From an uncultured bacterium (GTDB lineage: Bacteria; Verrucomicrobiota; Kiritimatiellia; RFP12; UBA1067), in the NCBI GenBank assembly GCA_902769585.1, contig CACXPT010000052.1, positions 1 to 41,096 of the forward strand: a DNA stretch of 41,096 nucleotides. The letters run 5' to 3'. The notes under the pieces are model-generated. The model was not told where the DNA came from, made no database searches, and was given only the letters and a program-made list of their open reading frames with translations. Below are positions 40,711-41,096 of this stretch, in pieces. Both the position numbers and the translations under genes were made by a program. How positions within the stretch are numbered: the stretch's first letter is position 1; each line of letters opens with the position of its first letter.

Positions 40711-40974
40711 ATGCGAACATTCGAACAGACCATATCGGCGAAGGCTGGCGACGGATACAACATTCATGTAACGTTCGCGGACGGTACAAGGGGTGTTTTC
40801 GATTTCACTCCCTACATCGACTATCCATGCTACGAATCGTTGCGCAACCGGGCCTTTTTCGAAAAGGTTGCGGCGGTGCATGGCACGCTTTCATGGCCAA
40901 ATGACATAGACATATCCCCTGAAGCCGTTTGGATGGACGCAGTGCGTACTTCGCCCATTTCTCCGTCCCGCTAA
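40711..40974 (+). CDS. DUF2442 protein, partner of DUF4160
   Basis: This 87-residue protein matches the DUF2442 pattern: an N-terminal strand pair (GYNIHVTFADGTRGVFDFTPY), a central YESLRNRAFFEKV helix and the closing IDISPEAVWMDAV motif. The N-terminus MRTFEQTISAKAGDG is slightly longer than usual. Its ribosome site (AGGAG) overlaps the upstream stop. In other genomes such proteins often sit beside DUF4160 and may bind DNA or the partner protein; which is toxin and which antitoxin cannot be told from sequence. It is followed by direct repeats at 40998-41045. Confidence 0.85.
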   Translation: MRTFEQTISAKAGDGYNIHVTFADGTRGVFDFTPYIDYPCYESLRNRAFFEKVAAVHGTLSWPNDIDISPEAVWMDAVRTSPISPSR

Positions 40975-40997
40975 AAGCCTGCCAAGCATACAATACA

Positions 40998-41045
40998 ACT
41001 GTCGTGTAGTTTTCAAAACAGGACTGTCGTAGTTTTCAAAACAGG
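40998..41045. repeat. Tandem direct repeat, possible insertion-sequence end
   Basis: Two units of 25 and 23 bp, ACTGTCGT(GT)AGTTTTCAAAACAGG, stand side by side and differ by two bases. Multiple terminal repeats of this sort are known from IS21-family ends, but no transposase gene lies within the window, so the element is cut by the edge or absent. Confidence 0.5.
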
Positions 41046-41096
41046 ACAATACCGACAATTGCGACCCCCTTGATTTTATTGGGTTTTGTTGCGGAG

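Overview
The window looks like chromosomal DNA of a high-G+C bacterium of the PVC group, most probably a host-associated or anaerobic Kiritimatiellota relative. This is inferred from gene content: large secreted beta-strand-repeat, LamG and discoidin-like proteins, several Tat-exported FAD-dependent oxidoreductases, a DUF5107/TPR protein, Tat-type Gfo/Idh dehydrogenases and AAA-ATPase/nuclease fusions. No rRNA or other phylogenetic marker is present, so the assignment is tentative.

Layout. 1-1092: the end of a secreted protein and a headless beta-helix remnant. 1174-6146: an AAA-ATPase/PD-(D/E)XK protein, then a more A+T-rich MoxR/VWA pair of the RavA-ViaA type. 6171-9702: a Tat FAD oxidoreductase, a Tat glycerophosphodiesterase and dprA. 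9722-28263: secreted and envelope proteins (glycosidase-like propeller, a very large beta-repeat/discoidin protein split by a one-base frameshift, a giant two-domain FAD protein, SGNH esterase, triple LamG protein, a third FAD protein, LRR lipoprotein, DUF5107/TPR protein) with a REP-associated tyrosine transposase (RAYT) among them. 28273-31871: a MATE transporter facing a Gfo/Idh oxidoreductase and a SpoU methyltransferase. 32005-35467: a secreted GH-A-like glycosidase, an aminotransferase/sugar-transferase pair and two tRNAs. 35472-38506: a four-gene minus-strand operon (Gfo/Idh, zinc ribbon, short glycosyltransferase-like protein, membrane-anchored NUC1 nuclease). 38643-40974: a second AAA/nuclease protein and a DUF4160-DUF2442 pair with a palindromic operator. 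The right edge holds direct repeats that may be an insertion-sequence end.

The most unusual system is the RAYT gene and its REP/BIME elements. Fourteen 25-bp units (foot GGGAG, 8-bp stem, 4-nt loop) come in two stem variants related by a compensatory base-pair change, one on each strand. They sit inside the open reading frames of the transposase itself, the adjacent giant oxidoreductase and the upstream secreted protein. They contain no stop codon in any of six frames, and nearly all offsets inside clusters are multiples of three, so they are translated as low-complexity peptides. Other hairpin families in the window share a GGGA foot. Separately, short 7- or 8-bp tandem repeats interrupt dprA and the aminotransferase in frame.

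Two other signals cut across genes. Thirteen promoters share an extended -10, TG[GC/A]TATaaT; five lie only 6-8 nt before the start codon, which predicts leaderless mRNAs. Three extracellular proteins of unrelated fold end in the same eight-residue pattern, [DN]-G-[TS]-I-x-[IM]-x-R, a candidate C-terminal signal.
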